Below are positions 55,048 to 63,839 of a DNA stretch of 64,000 nucleotides, in pieces. Each line of letters begins with the position of its first letter. Positions within the stretch are counted from its first letter, which is position 1. The stretch spans positions 1 through 64,000 of the forward strand of contig JACKJW010000010.1 of the NCBI GenBank assembly GCA_020637755.1, in the 5' to 3' direction. The position numbers and the translations under genes were made by a program. This DNA is from Brucellaceae bacterium. Lineage in GTDB: Bacteria > Pseudomonadota > Alphaproteobacteria > Rhizobiales > Rhizobiaceae. The notes under the pieces were generated by a model that had not been told where the DNA came from, did not search any database, and saw nothing but the letters and a program-made list of their open reading frames with translations.

Positions 55048-56202
55048 TCAGTCGCGCGCGACTTCCTTGAACACGCCACCCTCGACAACCGAGATGACGA
55101 CCACATCCGTGCCATGATGATCGGGGCCATAGTCGACATCCATGTCGGCGACCTCGTCACGCATCTTCAGGCCTTCCATGGCAGCGCGGAAGCTGTCCGG
55201 GTTCAGGTCCTTGCCAGCAGCTTCCAGTGCCGCGACCAGCGATTCGGCGGCACCGGTGCCAAGAATCGCGGCCATGCCCGGTTCTTCATTGTACTTGGCC
55301 TTGTAGGCGTCATACCAGGCCTTGACTGCCGGATTGTCCATACGCGGCTTGTAGTCGGCCCAGCCGGCCGCCGCATAGTATCCCTCGGTGATGCCGCCCG
55401 GCTGCGAGGCGATCGCCTCGTGATAGGCCGCCGAAGAGCCGATGAAGGTGACGTCGGTCCAGCCGAGCTTCTTGGCGGTTGCCACGGCAACGATGGTCTG
55501 GCGGACGCCGAGCGCGGTGGCCACGATGTCGCAGCCCGCTTCCTTCAGCTTGGTCAGCGCGCCCACGAAATCGGCTTCGTCCGGCTTGTGGGTGGTTTCG
55601 GCCGCCCACTTCTTGCCCGCCTCCTCGGCCTTGGCCTTGGCGGCTTCCTGGATTTCCTTGCCGAAATCCGACGGGATGTACATCGCGCAGACCTCGTCGC
55701 CGCCCTTGTTCTTCAGCAGGTAGTCGACGCCCTTGAAGATCTGGTCGTAGTACCAGGAATAGGCGGCATACTTGTAGGTGATCGGCTCTTCCAGCATCTG
55801 GCGTGCCGAGGTGAGCGGCGACAGGTTGGCGACCTGCTTGGGCTCCATCAGCTTGAACCCGGCAATGTTCATCGGCGTTCCGAGGTTCAGCATCATGGCG
55901 AAAACGCCGTCGGAATTGATCAGCTTGTTGAAGTTGGCCACGGCCTTGGGCAGCTGGTAGCCGTGATCCTCTACGATCAGCTTGATCTGGCGGCCATGCA
56001 CGCCGCCCTTGGCATTGACGTTATCAAGCACCATTTGGGCCGCCTTGATGGCCTGCACGTTGAAGGGCGCGAAAATGCCCGACATGTCGCCGTTGGAGCC
56101 GATCAGCACTTCCGTGTCGGTCACGCCCTGGGACAGGGCCGTCGTTGCCATGCCACCGGCAAGGGCGAGGCCGAGAATGGTCTTGGTCATGGTATTTTTC
56201 AT
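55048..56202 (-). CDS. Periplasmic substrate-binding protein of a branched-chain (HAAT) ABC transporter
   Basis: A 384-residue exported binding protein of the Peripla_BP_6 (LivJ-like) family. The signal peptide covers about residues 1-25 (ILGLALAGGMATTALSQG). The mature start TDTEVLIGSNGDMSGIFAPF is typical, with a later GRQIKLIVEDHGYQLPKAVAN segment in two parts. Its ligand may be an amino acid or a carboxylate; the adjacent acyl-CoA ligase suggests the latter. The start at 56202 has GGAGG eight bases upstream. It is last in the operon, 51 bp after the ligase stop. Confidence 0.92.
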   Translation of the reverse strand: MKNTMTKTILGLALAGGMATTALSQGVTDTEVLIGSNGDMSGIFAPFNVQAIKAAQMVLDNVNAKGGVHGRQIKLIVEDHGYQLPKAVANFNKLINSDGVFAMMLNLGTPMNIAGFKLMEPKQVANLSPLTSARQMLEEPITYKYAAYSWYYDQIFKGVDYLLKNKGGDEVCAMYIPSDFGKEIQEAAKAKAEEAGKKWAAETTHKPDEADFVGALTKLKEAGCDIVATALGVRQTIVAVATAKKLGWTDVTFIGSSAAYHEAIASQPGGITEGYYAAAGWADYKPRMDNPAVKAWYDAYKAKYNEEPGMAAILGTGAAESLVAALEAAGKDLNPDSFRAAMEGLKMRDEVADMDVDYGPDHHGTDVVVISVVEGGVFKEVARD

Positions 56203-56253
56203 CCGTTTTTCCTCCATACGGTTGAAAGCGTTCTCCCTCCGGGAACTGCCCGG

Positions 56254-58140
56254 TCAGTACATGGAATCGATCAACGCCTTGTGCTTCTTCTCCACGAAGC
56301 CGCGCTTCAGCTTCATGGTGGCCGTCAACTCCTCGTCCTCCGCCGTCAGCAACGTGTCGATCAGGCGGAAATCCTTGATTTGCTCTACCCGGGCGAATTC
56401 CCGGTTGGTCTCCTCCACAACGGTGCCGATCAGGCTGCGGACCTCCGGCGCCGCGCACAGCGAGCGGAAGTCGGAGAACGGAACACGCTTCGCCTGGGCG
56501 AACTTTTCCACATTCTCCTGGTCGATCATGATCAGGCAGGTGAGATATTTGCGCTTGTCGCCGATCACCACGGCGTCCGAGATGTAGGGCGAGAACTTCA
56601 GCCGGTTCTCGATCTCGGCAGGCGTGATGTTCTTGCCGCCCGCCGTGATGATGATGTCCTTCAGGCGCCCCGTGATGGTCACATAGCCGTCGCCATCCAC
56701 CCGGCCGATATCACCCGTGCGCAGCCAGCCATCGGCAGTGACCGTTTCGGCGGATTTCTCGTTGTTCTTCCAGTAGCCCTTGAAGACATTTCCCGCGCGG
56801 TACTGGATTTCGCCATCGAGTGCGATGCGCACCTCGGCGCCCGGTATCGGCCGCCCCACCGACCCATTGCGGTTTTCATCATGCGTATTGATGGAGATGA
56901 CCCCGGCACTCTCGGTCATGCCGTAGCCTTCCAGGATCGTCACGCCCACCGCACGGTACCATTTCAGCAGGTCGGGCGAGATCGGCGCAGCACCCGAACC
57001 ACCGCGCCGCAGCCGGTCCATGCCCAGCATGCGGCGCAGGTTGCGCAGCACCACCACGTCCCAGAATTTCCAGGCCAGCGCCGTGCCGGCTGGAACCGGC
57101 TGTCCGGCCAGTTCGGCCTCGGCCTTCTTGAGGCCGGCGGCGACCGCCTTGGAGAAGGCCCATTGCTGGAGTGGCGTCGCATCGCCGATCAAGATCATCA
57201 CGCGCGAATAGATCTTCTCCCAGACGCGCGGCACCGCCACGAAAGTGTGCGGGGAAACTTCCTGCACATTCTCGAACACCGTTTCCGGGCTTTCGGCGAA
57301 ATTGACCGTGGACTTGCCCGCAATCGTCGCAAAGCCGGAGAAAAGCCGCTCCAGGATATGGCAGAGCGGCAGGAAGCAGACCTGCTCATCATCGGGCAGG
57401 ATCGGCGCCGAGGCCGCCCCCGACGAGATGGAGAACATGATGTTGGACTGCGAGATCATCGCGCCCTTGGGATTGCCCGTCGTGCCCGAGGTATAGACGA
57501 GAATGGCAATGTCCTCCGGCCGGGAGCGCGCCACTTCCGCCTCGAACAGCTCCGGCGTTTCCTTCATCTGCTCGCGGCCGAGCCGGTAAAGCGCGTCGAG
57601 GAAGATCACCCGGTCGTCGGAAAACCCGTGCAGCCCGTCATCGTCGAGCACGATCACCTTGAGGAGACCGGGCACCCCGTCCTTGATTTCCAGGAACTTG
57701 TCGAGTTGCTCATCATTCTCGACGATCAGGAACTTCGCACCCGAATCCTCCATGAGGTACTTCAGCTGGGAAGGGCTGTCGGTCGTGTAGACACCCGAGC
57801 AGATGCCACCCATGCCCTGCACGCCCATGTCGGCATAGACCCATTCCTTGTTGTCTTCCGACAGGATCGAGACCACATCGCCACGCTGCAGGCCGAGGCG
57901 ATGGAGCCCCAGCCCGATCAGGCGGGCATGCTCGAGATAGTCGGCCCAGGAATAGGACAGCCAGATGCCATAGTCCTTTTCGCGGTGCGCGGTGCGCTGG
58001 CCAAGCTCCCGGCAGCGCTGGAGGAAGAGCTTCGGCAGCGTGTCGCAACCGTCGATGAACCACGGACCCTTCGACAGGTCCTTGTTGATCGACAGGCCGT
58101 TGACGGTCTCCTGCGGCGGCATCGCATCATGAATGGTCAT
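56254..58140 (-). CDS. AMP-dependent long-chain-type acyl-CoA synthetase
   Basis: A 628-residue cytosolic ANL enzyme that activates a carboxylate to its acyl-CoA through an acyl-AMP. P-loop LVYTSGTTGNPKG, GYGMTESAGVIS (A5), WLRTGDIGRVD (A7) and the A10 Lys region KNITPAEIENRL are intact. The family-typical lid and an N-terminal helix region are present; length fits long-chain FadD15-like enzymes. It sits between the transporter ATPase and binding-protein genes, so import and activation appear linked. GGGAGGATCCG precedes the ATG. Confidence 0.93.
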   Translation of the reverse strand: MTIHDAMPPQETVNGLSINKDLSKGPWFIDGCDTLPKLFLQRCRELGQRTAHREKDYGIWLSYSWADYLEHARLIGLGLHRLGLQRGDVVSILSEDNKEWVYADMGVQGMGGICSGVYTTDSPSQLKYLMEDSGAKFLIVENDEQLDKFLEIKDGVPGLLKVIVLDDDGLHGFSDDRVIFLDALYRLGREQMKETPELFEAEVARSRPEDIAILVYTSGTTGNPKGAMISQSNIMFSISSGAASAPILPDDEQVCFLPLCHILERLFSGFATIAGKSTVNFAESPETVFENVQEVSPHTFVAVPRVWEKIYSRVMILIGDATPLQQWAFSKAVAAGLKKAEAELAGQPVPAGTALAWKFWDVVVLRNLRRMLGMDRLRRGGSGAAPISPDLLKWYRAVGVTILEGYGMTESAGVISINTHDENRNGSVGRPIPGAEVRIALDGEIQYRAGNVFKGYWKNNEKSAETVTADGWLRTGDIGRVDGDGYVTITGRLKDIIITAGGKNITPAEIENRLKFSPYISDAVVIGDKRKYLTCLIMIDQENVEKFAQAKRVPFSDFRSLCAAPEVRSLIGTVVEETNREFARVEQIKDFRLIDTLLTAEDEELTATMKLKRGFVEKKHKALIDSMY

Positions 58141-58158
58141 CGGATCCTCCCAAATCCG

Positions 58159-58971
58159 TCAGCGCCAGGTTTTCTTTTGTTTCCAGCGCTTCTGTCCGCG
58201 CTGGCTTGTTTCCTGGACGCCGAGATAGAATTCCTGAATGTCCTTGCTCTCCTTCAGCCGGGACGCCTCGCCCTCCATGACGATGCGCCCGAGTTCCATC
58301 ACGTAACCGAAGTCGGCGACATCCAGCGCCACCTTCGCATTCTGCTCCACCAGCAGCATGGTCACCTTTTGCTCCCGGTTCAAGCGCCGTACGATGGCAA
58401 AGATCTCCTTCACCAGCAGCGGCGACAGGCCGAGGCTGGGCTCGTCGAGCAGCATGACCTTGGGCCGCGCCATCAGCCCGCGCCCGATGGCGAGCATCTG
58501 CTGCTGCCCGCCGGACAGCGTCCCGGCCGCCTGGCGGCGGCGCTCCCGCAGGATTGGGAAGTAGGAAAACACCATCTCCTTGTCAGCCGCGATGCCGGCC
58601 GTGTCACGCCGCGTGAAGGCGCCCATCTGGAGATTTTCCTCGACGGTCAGCAGCGGAAAGACCTCGCGGCCTTCCGGCACATGCACGAGACCCGCTTGCA
58701 CCACCTTGTCGGGGTCGGCGCCGGCAATGTTGGTGCCGCGATAGAAGACCTGGCCCTTTTCCGGGTCCATCACGCCGGAAATCGTCTTCATCAGCGTCGT
58801 CTTGCCCGCGCCGTTGGCACCGAGCACTGTCACGATCTGGCCCTCGTGCACCGACAGCGACACCCCGCGCAAGGCCATGATCGGCCCGTAATAGCTTTCC
58901 AGGTTGACGATGCGCAGCACGGCATCGCTGCCCTCCGCCGCATTCGTGTCGGTCATCAGCGGCGCGGTCAT
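58159..58971 (-). CDS. livF: ABC transporter ATP-binding protein, LivF type
   Basis: A 270-residue ATPase of the HAAT family: Walker A GANGAGKTT, signature LSGGQQQMLA, Walker B VMLLDEPSLGLSP and the ATVEEN-like Q-loop LTVEENLQMG. It carries an acidic N-terminal extension (TDTNAAEGSD) and a basic C-terminal tail (RGQKRWKQKKTWR). ATG at 58971 overlaps the livG stop by 4 bp. It pairs with LivG to power the transporter. Confidence 0.94.
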   Translation of the reverse strand: MTAPLMTDTNAAEGSDAVLRIVNLESYYGPIMALRGVSLSVHEGQIVTVLGANGAGKTTLMKTISGVMDPEKGQVFYRGTNIAGADPDKVVQAGLVHVPEGREVFPLLTVEENLQMGAFTRRDTAGIAADKEMVFSYFPILRERRRQAAGTLSGGQQQMLAIGRGLMARPKVMLLDEPSLGLSPLLVKEIFAIVRRLNREQKVTMLLVEQNAKVALDVADFGYVMELGRIVMEGEASRLKESKDIQEFYLGVQETSQRGQKRWKQKKTWR

Positions 58972-59747
58972 GCTGCGGCCTCCGTGTCGTCGCTTCCGAT
59001 GTAGGCCTCGATCACGGCGGGATGGTTCTGCACCTCCTGCGGCGTGCCGAGCGCGAGCTTCTGGCCGTCGGCCAGCGCCATCACCCGGTCGGAGACCGAG
59101 GCGACGAGATGCATGTCATGCTCCACCATCAGCACGGTGATGCCCATCTGCTTCTTGATGTCCTCCACCCAGAAGGCGACGTCATGCGTTTCCTCCACCG
59201 AGAGGCCGGAGGCCGGCTCGTCGAGCAGCAGCAGCTTCGGCTGGATGGCAAGCGCGCGCCCCATCTCCACCACCTTGCGCACGCCATAGGGAAGGCCGGC
59301 AATGTACTTGTCGCGATAGGAATGCAGGTCGAGGAAGTCGATCACCTCCTCCACCGCGCGACGGCTTTCCCGTTCCGCCCGGCGCACCGATGGCAGGAAC
59401 AGCATTTCGGAGGCGAGATTGGATTTGCGGAACCGGTTGCGCCCCACCAGCAGGTTCTGAAGGACGGTCGCCTGCTCGAACAACTCGATGTTCTGGAAGG
59501 TGCGCGCGATGCCGAGCTTGGCAATGTCGTGCGGCGGGTGCCGCAGCAAGTTCTCGCCGTCGAAGATGATCTCGCCCTCATAAGGGTCGTAGAAGCGCGA
59601 GATAAGGTTGAACAGCGTCGACTTGCCCGCGCCGTTCGGTCCAACCAGGGCAAATACCTCGCCCTCCTCGACCTCGAAGGAGACATTGTTGACCGCGACG
59701 ACACCGCCGAACTTGAGCGTGACGTTCCTGACTTCCAGAAGGCTCAT
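58968..59747 (-). CDS. livG: ABC transporter ATP-binding protein, LivG type
   Basis: A 259-residue ATPase with Walker A GPNGAGKST, the LivG-style signature LPYGVRKVVEMGRAL, Walker B LLLLDEPASGLSVEE and switch His in MVEHDMHLV. The start is the ATG at 59747, overlapping the livM stop by 4 bp. A longer reading of the same frame runs upstream through livM but is not coding there. Its ATP domain matches family length. Confidence 0.94.
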   Translation of the reverse strand: MSLLEVRNVTLKFGGVVAVNNVSFEVEEGEVFALVGPNGAGKSTLFNLISRFYDPYEGEIIFDGENLLRHPPHDIAKLGIARTFQNIELFEQATVLQNLLVGRNRFRKSNLASEMLFLPSVRRAERESRRAVEEVIDFLDLHSYRDKYIAGLPYGVRKVVEMGRALAIQPKLLLLDEPASGLSVEETHDVAFWVEDIKKQMGITVLMVEHDMHLVASVSDRVMALADGQKLALGTPQEVQNHPAVIEAYIGSDDTEAAA

Positions 59748-60844
59748 CGCATCCGCTCCGTCTTGAGGTAGCTTTTCTGGCGGCGGAACATGTCGCGCCG
59801 GTAGAAGGGGAACAGCTCGAAATAGGTCCTGAGCTTGATCCAGATGCCGTAGATGCCCATCGGCTCGAACAGGATGAAGCCGATCATGATCAGCCCGAAC
59901 ACTGCCGTTTCCATGCCCGGAATGGTGATCGACCCGGCACCGGTGATATTGCCGATCCAGTCGCGCAGGATCGACAGGGCCTGCGGCAGGAAGACGACCA
60001 GCACAGCGCCGAAAAAGGCGCCGTGGATCGTGCCCAGCCCGCCGATCACCACCATCAGCAGAAGCTGGATGGAGACCAGGATGATGAAGGCCTCGTGGTT
60101 CACATAGCCGATGAAATGGCCCATCAGCGCACCGGCCAGCCCCGTGATACCGGTCGAGATGCCGAAGGAAACCGCCTTGGTACGCGCCACGTTGACGCCC
60201 ATCGCCTGCGCCGAGATTTCGGAATCGCGCACTGCGGCAAAGGCCCGGCCCATGGGCGAACGCAACAGGTTGCGGTAGGCATAGACGACCGCCAGCACCA
60301 CGGCCAGCACCAGCCAGTAGAACAGGCCCGGCGTACCGAAGCGTGTGACCGCCACGCCGAAGATGGTGATGTCGGGCACGAGGATGCCCGCGACACCGCC
60401 CGTCAGCGGCTCGGCGATCACGATCAGGTCTTCGATGAGGATCGAAACCGCCAGCGTCGCAATCGCGAGATAGATGCCGTGCAGCCGGGTTGTCGGAATG
60501 GCGAGCAGCACGCCGGCCGCCGCCGCGACCAGCCCGGCAAGCGGAAAGGTCACCAGAAACGGAAGCCCGAGCTTTTCCTGCAGTATGGCGTTGGCATAAC
60601 AGCCGATGGCAAGGAATGCCGCATGGCCAAGCGAGGCCTGCCCGGTCTGGCCAACGAGGATCATCAGCCCCATCCCGGCAATCGACCAGATCAGCACATT
60701 GGTGATCTCGCCCAGCATGAAGCCGCTGACCAGCCACGGCGCGGCCAGCAGGATCACCAGCAGCAGCGCATACCAGAACATCTGGTAACCGTGCTTGAAC
60801 AGGTTGATATCCTGGTCGTAGCTAGTCTTGAACAGGATGCGCAT
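59744..60844 (-). CDS. livM: ABC transporter permease, LivM type
   Basis: A 366-residue permease with about 8-10 hydrophobic segments. The family patterns LMILVGQTGQASLGHAAFLAIG, AAVRDSEISAQAMGVNVARTK and HFIGYVNHEAF-GGLGTIHGAFFG are present. Together with LivH it forms the membrane channel. Start ATG 60844 matches the family; the longer reading upstream is poor. Gap to livH is 4 bp. Confidence 0.94.
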   Translation of the reverse strand: MRILFKTSYDQDINLFKHGYQMFWYALLLVILLAAPWLVSGFMLGEITNVLIWSIAGMGLMILVGQTGQASLGHAAFLAIGCYANAILQEKLGLPFLVTFPLAGLVAAAAGVLLAIPTTRLHGIYLAIATLAVSILIEDLIVIAEPLTGGVAGILVPDITIFGVAVTRFGTPGLFYWLVLAVVLAVVYAYRNLLRSPMGRAFAAVRDSEISAQAMGVNVARTKAVSFGISTGITGLAGALMGHFIGYVNHEAFIILVSIQLLLMVVIGGLGTIHGAFFGAVLVVFLPQALSILRDWIGNITGAGSITIPGMETAVFGLIMIGFILFEPMGIYGIWIKLRTYFELFPFYRRDMFRRQKSYLKTERMR

Positions 60845-60848
60845 GGCC

Positions 60849-61724
60849 TCACACCTTCTTTCTGTGGACCTGCGCAAGGATCCCGTGCGGACGGAACACA
60901 AGCACAAGGAAGAGCAGGAGGTAGGGTGCAAGCTGGCTGTAGCCCGGCGGGCCGTAGCGTGCAGCAAATGGTTCGATGACGCCGAGCACGAGACCGCCGA
61001 GCAACGCGCCAGGCAGCGACCCCATGCCGCCAATGACCGCCGCCGCGAAAGCCTTGATGCCGAGCAGGCCGGCGGTCGGATCGATGGAGCCCTTGGAGGC
61101 ATAAAGCACGCCTGCCACTGTCGCCATCATCCCCGCAAGCGCCCAGATCAGCGACTGCACCCGCTTGACCGGTATGCCCATGTAATAGGCGGCGAGCTGG
61201 TTCTGCGAGGCAGCCTGCATGGCTACGCCAAGGCGGGTATTGTTGAAATAGAGGTAGAAGGCGCCGGTCAGCACCAGTGTGGAGATGATGACCGCCACTT
61301 CGTCAAGGCCGAGCACGATGCCACCGAAGCGCACATCCTTGCCCGCGAAGGGTGTTTCCAGCGATTGCGGCTCATAGCCCCAGATCGTTCCGGCGACGAA
61401 CCGCAGCACGAAGCCGAGCGCAATGGTGAGGATGACGAGCGCCACCTGGCTCTGACCGGACAGATGGCGGATCACGATCAGGTCGAGCAGGTAGCCGAAC
61501 ACGCCCATGAGGATGATGGCGAGCGGAACGGCAAGCCAGAACGGCAGGTTCATCTCGCCCGAATTGGTGAGCCACAGCGTCACGAAGGCGCCAAGCATCA
61601 TCATGTCGCCCTGGGCGAAATTGACCGCTTCCGTGGCCTTGTAGATCAACACGAAGCCAAGCGCGATCAGGCCGTAGATACAGCCGTTCGCCAGCCCGCT
61701 TACCAAGAGCTGCAATACGTCCAT
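60849..61724 (-). CDS. livH: ABC transporter permease, LivH type
   Basis: A 291-residue permease, hydrophobic through most of its length (about 8 helices). The start MDVLQLLVSGLANGCIYGLI and YKATEAVNFAQGDMMMLGAF fit LivH; AAVIGGMGSLPGALLGGLVLG is the family EAA-like loop. GGGAGGAACCGCGTCC precedes the ATG at 61724. It opens the transporter block behind an MDR gene, 102 bp away, and an intervening hairpin. Confidence 0.94.
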   Translation of the reverse strand: MDVLQLLVSGLANGCIYGLIALGFVLIYKATEAVNFAQGDMMMLGAFVTLWLTNSGEMNLPFWLAVPLAIILMGVFGYLLDLIVIRHLSGQSQVALVILTIALGFVLRFVAGTIWGYEPQSLETPFAGKDVRFGGIVLGLDEVAVIISTLVLTGAFYLYFNNTRLGVAMQAASQNQLAAYYMGIPVKRVQSLIWALAGMMATVAGVLYASKGSIDPTAGLLGIKAFAAAVIGGMGSLPGALLGGLVLGVIEPFAARYGPPGYSQLAPYLLLFLVLVFRPHGILAQVHRKKV

Positions 61725-61802
61725 GGACGCGGTTCCTCCCATGTCGCGGCACCGGATCCCTTTCCGGCCCCGTGCCTTCTCCCAGGCCCCGCCATTATTT
61801 CC

Positions 61803-61825
61803 GGCGGTGGCCTTCACCCACCGCC
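61803..61825 (-). other. Hairpin between the MDR gene and livH
   Basis: GGCGGTGG and CCACCGCC form a perfect 8-bp stem with a seven-base loop, one base after the MDR stop. No T run follows on either strand, so it may reduce read-through into livHMGF or stabilise the upstream mRNA end. Confidence 0.4.
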
Positions 61826-61826
61826 C

Positions 61827-62852
61827 TCAACCGGGCGACAGGAATACCTTCCCGTTCGGCTTGGCCAGTTCCCCGGCCAGTTCCTCCACCGCACGGGAAA
61901 GCGGTAACGTCGCGGTCACGTCGGTCTTCCATGTGCCGTCCGCGAAATTCTTCTGCGCCTTCATCACCGCTTCCATGCGCGCCTTGTCACCGGCAGTGCG
62001 AAACCATTCGGTAAGCCAGAAACCTTCGATCTTCTTGTGCATGAAGATCATCTGGCCCGGCTCCTCGATGGCCGGAAGCGTCGCGTCCAGCCTCCCATAA
62101 ATGATCCAGCGCGCGCGCCTAGGCATCACATGAAAGATATGCGCTGCCTGCGGTCCTGTCACTGCATCCAGCAGGATTCGCGGCTTTTCCGCCGCCATCA
62201 CCGCCTGCAGCCGTTCCTCGTAGTCCGGAGCCGCCGCATTCAGCACATGCGCCGCCCCGGCCGCCATCAGCAGCGGGATCTGGTCGTCACGCCGCACGAT
62301 GGCGATCGGCCGGAAGCCTTCCTCGCGCGCCACCCCCATGATGAGCTTGCAAAGCTGGCTGGCACCTGCTGTCAGCACGAAGGCCTTTTCGCCCTCATCG
62401 CGCACGATCGAAAACATGGCGAGCGCAGTGAGCGGATTGACGATCATCGCCGCACCATCGGCATCCGGCACACCATCCATCAGCGGGATGCAGCCCGCCG
62501 CATCCGCCACTGCAAACTCCGCCCAGGAGCCCGTGCCGTTCGGCCCCGCCGCATAGGAAACGCGCTTGCCCACAAGGCTGTCGGCATGAGCCCCGCCGCC
62601 CGACGCCACAACGTCGCCGACGCCCTCGAAACCGGCGGTCCGGCCGATCTGGCGCGGCTGGCCATAGAGCCCCTTGATAAACATCACGTCGGACGGATTG
62701 ACCGAGGCGAGCCGGATTTTCAGCAGCACCTGCCCTTCGCCCGGCTGTGGAACCGGCATGTCGGCCAGTTCGACATAGGGCGCGGCATCTTCAAGGTTGA
62801 AGGGTGACGGCACGCTCGCATAGCCGTCGTGCTTCTGGATCAGCGCTTTCAT
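61827..62852 (-). CDS. Zinc-free MDR (quinone oxidoreductase-like) dehydrogenase
   Basis: A 341-residue member of the medium-chain dehydrogenase/reductase superfamily. The catalytic core MPVPQPGEGQVLLKI and VNPSDVMFIKGLYG are followed by a nucleotide-binding stretch with FVLTAGASQLCKLIMGVA, a variant of the Gly-rich loop. Catalytic-zinc Cys and structural-zinc Cys-rich lobe are absent, so it is quinone-reductase or enoyl-reductase like. ATG 62852 follows GGAGGATACC. It trails another MDR gene by 14 bp. Confidence 0.88.
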   Translation of the reverse strand: MKALIQKHDGYASVPSPFNLEDAAPYVELADMPVPQPGEGQVLLKIRLASVNPSDVMFIKGLYGQPRQIGRTAGFEGVGDVVASGGGAHADSLVGKRVSYAAGPNGTGSWAEFAVADAAGCIPLMDGVPDADGAAMIVNPLTALAMFSIVRDEGEKAFVLTAGASQLCKLIMGVAREEGFRPIAIVRRDDQIPLLMAAGAAHVLNAAAPDYEERLQAVMAAEKPRILLDAVTGPQAAHIFHVMPRRARWIIYGRLDATLPAIEEPGQMIFMHKKIEGFWLTEWFRTAGDKARMEAVMKAQKNFADGTWKTDVTATLPLSRAVEELAGELAKPNGKVFLSPG

Positions 62853-62866
62853 GGTATCCTCCGCCA

Positions 62867-63835
62867 TCACGGCACCAGCACGATCTTGCCGGTCGCTCCC
62901 CTGTTCAAGACCCGATGGAGGACCGCCGGCGCATCCTTCAAGGGGAACCGGCCCTCGATCAGCGGACGGATGGCACCCGTTCCGTACCAGCCAAGAAGTT
63001 CCTTGAGGTTGGCGGCAAAGACCTGCGGCTCGCGCCGTGTGAAATCGCCCCAGAACACCCCGACCACGGAATAACCCTTCACCAGTGTCAGGTTGACCGG
63101 CAGCTTGGGGATCGCACCCGAGGCAAAGCCGATCACCAGCAGGCGCCCGTTCCAGGCCATCGAGCGCGACAGCGCGTCAAAGGCCTCGCCGCCGACCGGA
63201 TCAAAGGCGACATCAACGCCCCTTCCGCCGGTCACCCGCTTCAACTCATCCTTCAGGTTCTCGTAGCCCAGCACCTCATCGGCACCGTTGGCCCTGGCAA
63301 TCTGCCGCTTTTCCTCCGACGAGGCGACCGCGATGACGCGCGCGCCCATCACCTTGCCGATCTGGATGGCCGCAAGCCCGGTCAGGCCCGCCGCGCCCAG
63401 TACGCATAGCGTCTCGCCCGCCTGCAACTGCGCGCGCTGCTTCAGCGCGTGATGCGATGTGGAGTAGCCGACGAGCAGCGCACAGGCATCCGCCGCATCC
63501 ATCCCGGCGGGAAGCTTGAGCGCGGCCGCTGCCGGAACAGCAACCTTCTCCGCATAGCCGCCCAACGGCATCATGGAGGCCGCCCGGTCGCCTGCCACGA
63601 AGCCCTCGACGCCCTCGCCCACGGCCACCACTGTCCCGGCCGTTTCCATGCCCGGCACGAAGGGCGGCTCCGGACGCATCTGGTAGAGGCCTTGCACCAG
63701 CAGTCCGTCCGGGAAATTGACGCCCATGGCTTCGGCCCGGATCACGATCTGCCCCTTGCCAGCGGCAGGCTCCGGCCAATCGGCATAGTCGAGCTTTTCG
63801 AGGGGTGCGAAATCACGCGCGACAATCGCCTTCAT
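62867..63835 (-). CDS. NADPH:quinone oxidoreductase-like MDR enzyme (ACAD11-operon type)
   Basis: A 322-residue MDR protein with the nucleotide loop LCVLGAAGLTGLAAIQIGKV, the start MKAIVARDFAPLEKL and the quinone-type middle LVQGLYQMRPEPPFVPGMET. No zinc-binding Cys set is seen. It begins 4 bp behind the acyl-CoA dehydrogenase stop, which suggests coupled expression and a role in handling acyl-CoA or related unsaturated substrates. The longer in-frame reading into the dehydrogenase gene is rejected because the upstream sequence there reads as a dehydrogenase end. Confidence 0.9.
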   Translation of the reverse strand: MKAIVARDFAPLEKLDYADWPEPAAGKGQIVIRAEAMGVNFPDGLLVQGLYQMRPEPPFVPGMETAGTVVAVGEGVEGFVAGDRAASMMPLGGYAEKVAVPAAAALKLPAGMDAADACALLVGYSTSHHALKQRAQLQAGETLCVLGAAGLTGLAAIQIGKVMGARVIAVASSEEKRQIARANGADEVLGYENLKDELKRVTGGRGVDVAFDPVGGEAFDALSRSMAWNGRLLVIGFASGAIPKLPVNLTLVKGYSVVGVFWGDFTRREPQVFAANLKELLGWYGTGAIRPLIEGRFPLKDAPAVLHRVLNRGATGKIVLVP

Positions 63836-63839
63836 CGCA

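Noticed and set aside
55114..59004. A 1296-codon open frame on the plus strand opposite the binding protein, ligase and LivF genes
   Set aside because: It is antisense to three clear genes, is His/Arg/Gly/Asp-rich as expected from shadow frames of high-GC coding DNA, and has no family motifs or ribosome site.
58968..60737. A possible LivM-LivG style fusion in one long minus frame
   Set aside because: Only the part after 59747 reads as LivG; the rest is an out-of-frame shadow of livM.
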